A stretch of DNA of 14,667 bases from an uncultured Amylibacter sp. (GTDB taxonomy: Bacteria; Pseudomonadota; Alphaproteobacteria; Rhodobacterales; Rhodobacteraceae), in the NCBI GenBank assembly GCA_938001995.1, contig CALLAV010000023.1, positions 1-14,667 on the forward strand, read 5' to 3'. Positions 13,173 to 14,667 of this stretch are shown here, piece after piece. The notes beneath the pieces were generated by a model that was given only the letters and a program-made list of their open reading frames with translations, did not search any database and was not told the origin of the DNA. Position numbers and translations under genes: made by a program. Each line of letters starts with the position of its first letter. Position 1 is the first letter of the stretch.

Positions 13173-14667
13173 ATGAATTTTGTAAAGCTGCTGGCGCTGG
13201 CCTTCATCACGATTTTCGCGGCGATGGCGTCCAATTGGGCTGTTGATCTTGCCTATAAAGTGCATGCCTTGCTGATCATGCTTGTGTCTGGCGGCATGTT
13301 TGTTTGGGTGCTTGGTCTTGTTGGCGAACCCCGCACGCAAGTGGCAACACCATCAGGCTACGCTGACGGTGTTATCCGCGCGGGCGTGATTGCGACGGCA
13401 TTCTGGGGCATCACTGGTTTTCTGGTCGGCACATTCATCGCCTTCCAGCTGGCCTTTCCCGAACTGAACTTTGACTGGGGCCAACCCTTTACAAACTTTG
13501 GCCGCCTGCGCCCGTTGCACACCAGCGCAGTGATCTTCGCCTTTGGCGGCAACGCCCTGATCGCCACATCCTTTTACGTGGTGCAACGCACATCGAGCGC
13601 GCGCCTTTGGGGCGGGAACCTGAACTGGTTCGTCTTTTGGGGCTATCAATTGTTCATCGTTTTGGCCGCCACTGGATACCTGCTCGGTTCAACCCAATCC
13701 AAGGAATACGCAGAACCCGAATGGTATGTGGATATCTGGCTAACGATTGTCTGGCTCGCCTATTTGGCTGTGTTCCTCGGTACGATCTTTAAACGCCGCG
13801 AGCGTCATATCTATGTGGCGAACTGGTTCTTTCTGTCTTTCATTATCACCGTCGCAATGCTGCATGTCGTCAACAATCTGTCGATTCCAGTCAGCATCTG
13901 GGGCAGCAAATCTGTTCAAGTCTTTAGCGGCGTCCAAGACGCCATGACGCAGTGGTGGTATGGCCACAACGCGGTGGGCTTCTTCCTGACGGCGGGCTTC
14001 CTTGGCATGATGTACTACTTCGTGCCAAAACAGGCTGGCCGCCCCGTTTATTCCTACAAACTGTCGATCATTCACTTTTGGGCGCTGATCTTCTTGTACA
14101 TCTGGGCCGGTCCACACCATTTGCATTACACCGCGCTGCCGGATTGGGCGTCGACCCTTGGTATGGTGTTTTCCATCATCCTGTGGATGCCGTCTTGGGG
14201 CGGTATGATCAACGGTCTGATGACGCTGCAAGGCGCGTGGGACAAGCTGCGCACCGATCCAATCTTGCGGATGTTCGTCCTGTCGCTCGGCTTTTACGGC
14301 ATGTCCACGTTTGAAGGTCCGATGATGTCGATCCGCGCTGTGAACTCGCTGAGCCACTATACTGACTGGACCATCGGGCACGTCCATTCTGGCGCGCTTG
14401 GCTGGAACGGCATGATCACATTTGCCTGCATCTACTTCCTCACACCGCGCCTTTGGGGCCGCAAAGAGATGTATTCCATGTCTGCGATCAACTGGCACTT
14501 CTGGCTCGCGACGATTGGTATCGTTCTCTACGCCGCCTCCATGTGGGTCACAGGCATCATGGAAGGTTTGATGTGGCGCGAAGTGGATGACCAAGGCTTC
14601 TTGGTGAACTCTTTCGCTGACACAGTTGCCGCCAAGTTCCCAATGTATGTGGTGCGCGGTTTGGGCG
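13173..14667 (+). CDS. ccoN: cbb3-type cytochrome c oxidase subunit I (partial, 3' end off window)
   Basis: The frame is open from ATG 13173 to the window end, giving 498 residues of an expected length around 530. CcoN is the catalytic membrane subunit of the high-affinity cbb3 oxidase. Copper-B ligands are H265 ([11 protein letters not shown]) and H315/H316 (GPHH), and Y309 six residues earlier would be the cross-linked Tyr. H403 and H405 in [10 protein letters not shown] correspond to the ligands of heme b3 and heme b, and H116 in PLHTSAV is the other heme b ligand. Spacings between these agree with the Pseudomonas stutzeri enzyme, but the N-terminus is about 56 residues longer before the first ligand, adding membrane segments. 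AAAGG precedes the start. ccoO, ccoQ and ccoP would be expected beyond the window. Confidence 0.96.
   Translation, partial: MNFVKLLALAFITIFAAMASNWAVDLAYKVHALLIMLVSGGMFVWVLGLVGEPRTQVATPSGYADGVIRAGVIATAFWGITGFLVGTFIAFQLAFPELNFDWGQPFTNFGRLRPLHTSAVIFAFGGNALIATSFYVVQRTSSARLWGGNLNWFVFWGYQLFIVLAATGYLLGSTQSKEYAEPEWYVDIWLTIVWLAYLAVFLGTIFKRRERHIYVANWFFLSFIITVAMLHVVNNLSIPVSIWGSKSVQVFSGVQDAMTQWWYGHNAVGFFLTAGFLGMMYYFVPKQAGRPVYSYKLSIIHFWALIFLYIWAGPHHLHYTALPDWASTLGMVFSIILWMPSWGGMINGLMTLQGAWDKLRTDPILRMFVLSLGFYGMSTFEGPMMSIRAVNSLSHYTDWTIGHVHSGALGWNGMITFACIYFLTPRLWGRKEMYSMSAINWHFWLATIGIVLYAASMWVTGIMEGLMWREVDDQGFLVNSFADTVAAKFPMYVVRGLG

Noticed and set aside
13740..14594. Minus-strand ORF of 284 codons
   Set aside because: It lies antisense to ccoN, whose frame is certain from heme and copper ligands; the composition is His, Arg and Asp rich as expected of a shadow frame.
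1..14667. A novel defence, mobile or secondary-metabolite system
   Set aside because: Every gene of substantial length falls in a known metabolic, transport or regulatory family; nothing in the window indicates such a system.

Overview
The window looks like a chromosomal segment of an alphaproteobacterium, most likely a marine Rhodobacteraceae (Roseobacter-group) member. The basis is the fnrL-ccoN neighbourhood, a FYDLN-type acidic protein, a TRAP transporter operon for sugar acids, and the mixed GC content with long clean ORFs. No prophage, insertion sequence, CRISPR array or defence system is visible. The genes are ordinary metabolic ones, and the interest lies in their regulation and in a few unusual residues.

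Region 1 (1-2105) holds the 3' end of an ABC transporter membrane-domain gene, tail-to-tail with a GntR/FCD regulator. A YgjP/SprT-like zinc metallopeptidase follows, and it diverges from a FYDLN-acidic protein gene across a short region with a perfect 7-bp inverted repeat. A tRNA-Ala(GGC) at 2174-2249 separates this block from the next.

Region 2 (2345-9245) is a hexuronate/aldonate catabolic locus. A minus-strand operon reads dctP-dctQ-dctM-uxuA-kdgK. It encodes TRAP uptake, mannonate dehydratase (D-mannonate to 2-keto-3-deoxygluconate, KDG) and KDG kinase. On the plus strand are an FCD-type GntR regulator and an SDR oxidoreductase that could supply mannonate from fructuronate, since no uxuB is visible. 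A 12-bp motif, CTACCATACCAG, lies between the -35 and -10 of the predicted dctP promoter, recurs with two differences in inverted orientation next to it, and recurs exactly in front of the SDR gene. This is a good candidate operator for the local GntR protein. A strong hairpin with a T-run sits between dctP and dctQ, so the binding protein is probably made in excess over the membrane subunits. An unlisted 50-codon ORF (7530-7682) with a good Shine-Dalgarno sequence overlaps the gntR start as ATGA.

Region 3 (9291-12184) is a threonine-to-glycine catabolic unit on the minus strand. It runs from an XRE-cupin regulator through kbl (2-amino-3-ketobutyrate CoA ligase) to tdh (threonine 3-dehydrogenase), with kbl and tdh overlapping as ATGA. 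The kbl promoter region carries two copies of GGA-NN-ATTTTCCAC 35 bp apart. Tdh has lost all four cysteines of the usual structural zinc site but keeps its catalytic zinc residues.

Region 4 (12333-14667) is an oxygen-responsive unit. fnrL (FNR-type iron-sulfur regulator) is followed by ccoN, the catalytic subunit of cbb3 oxidase, which runs off the window end. A perfect FNR box lies between them, spaced as in a class II FNR-activated promoter.
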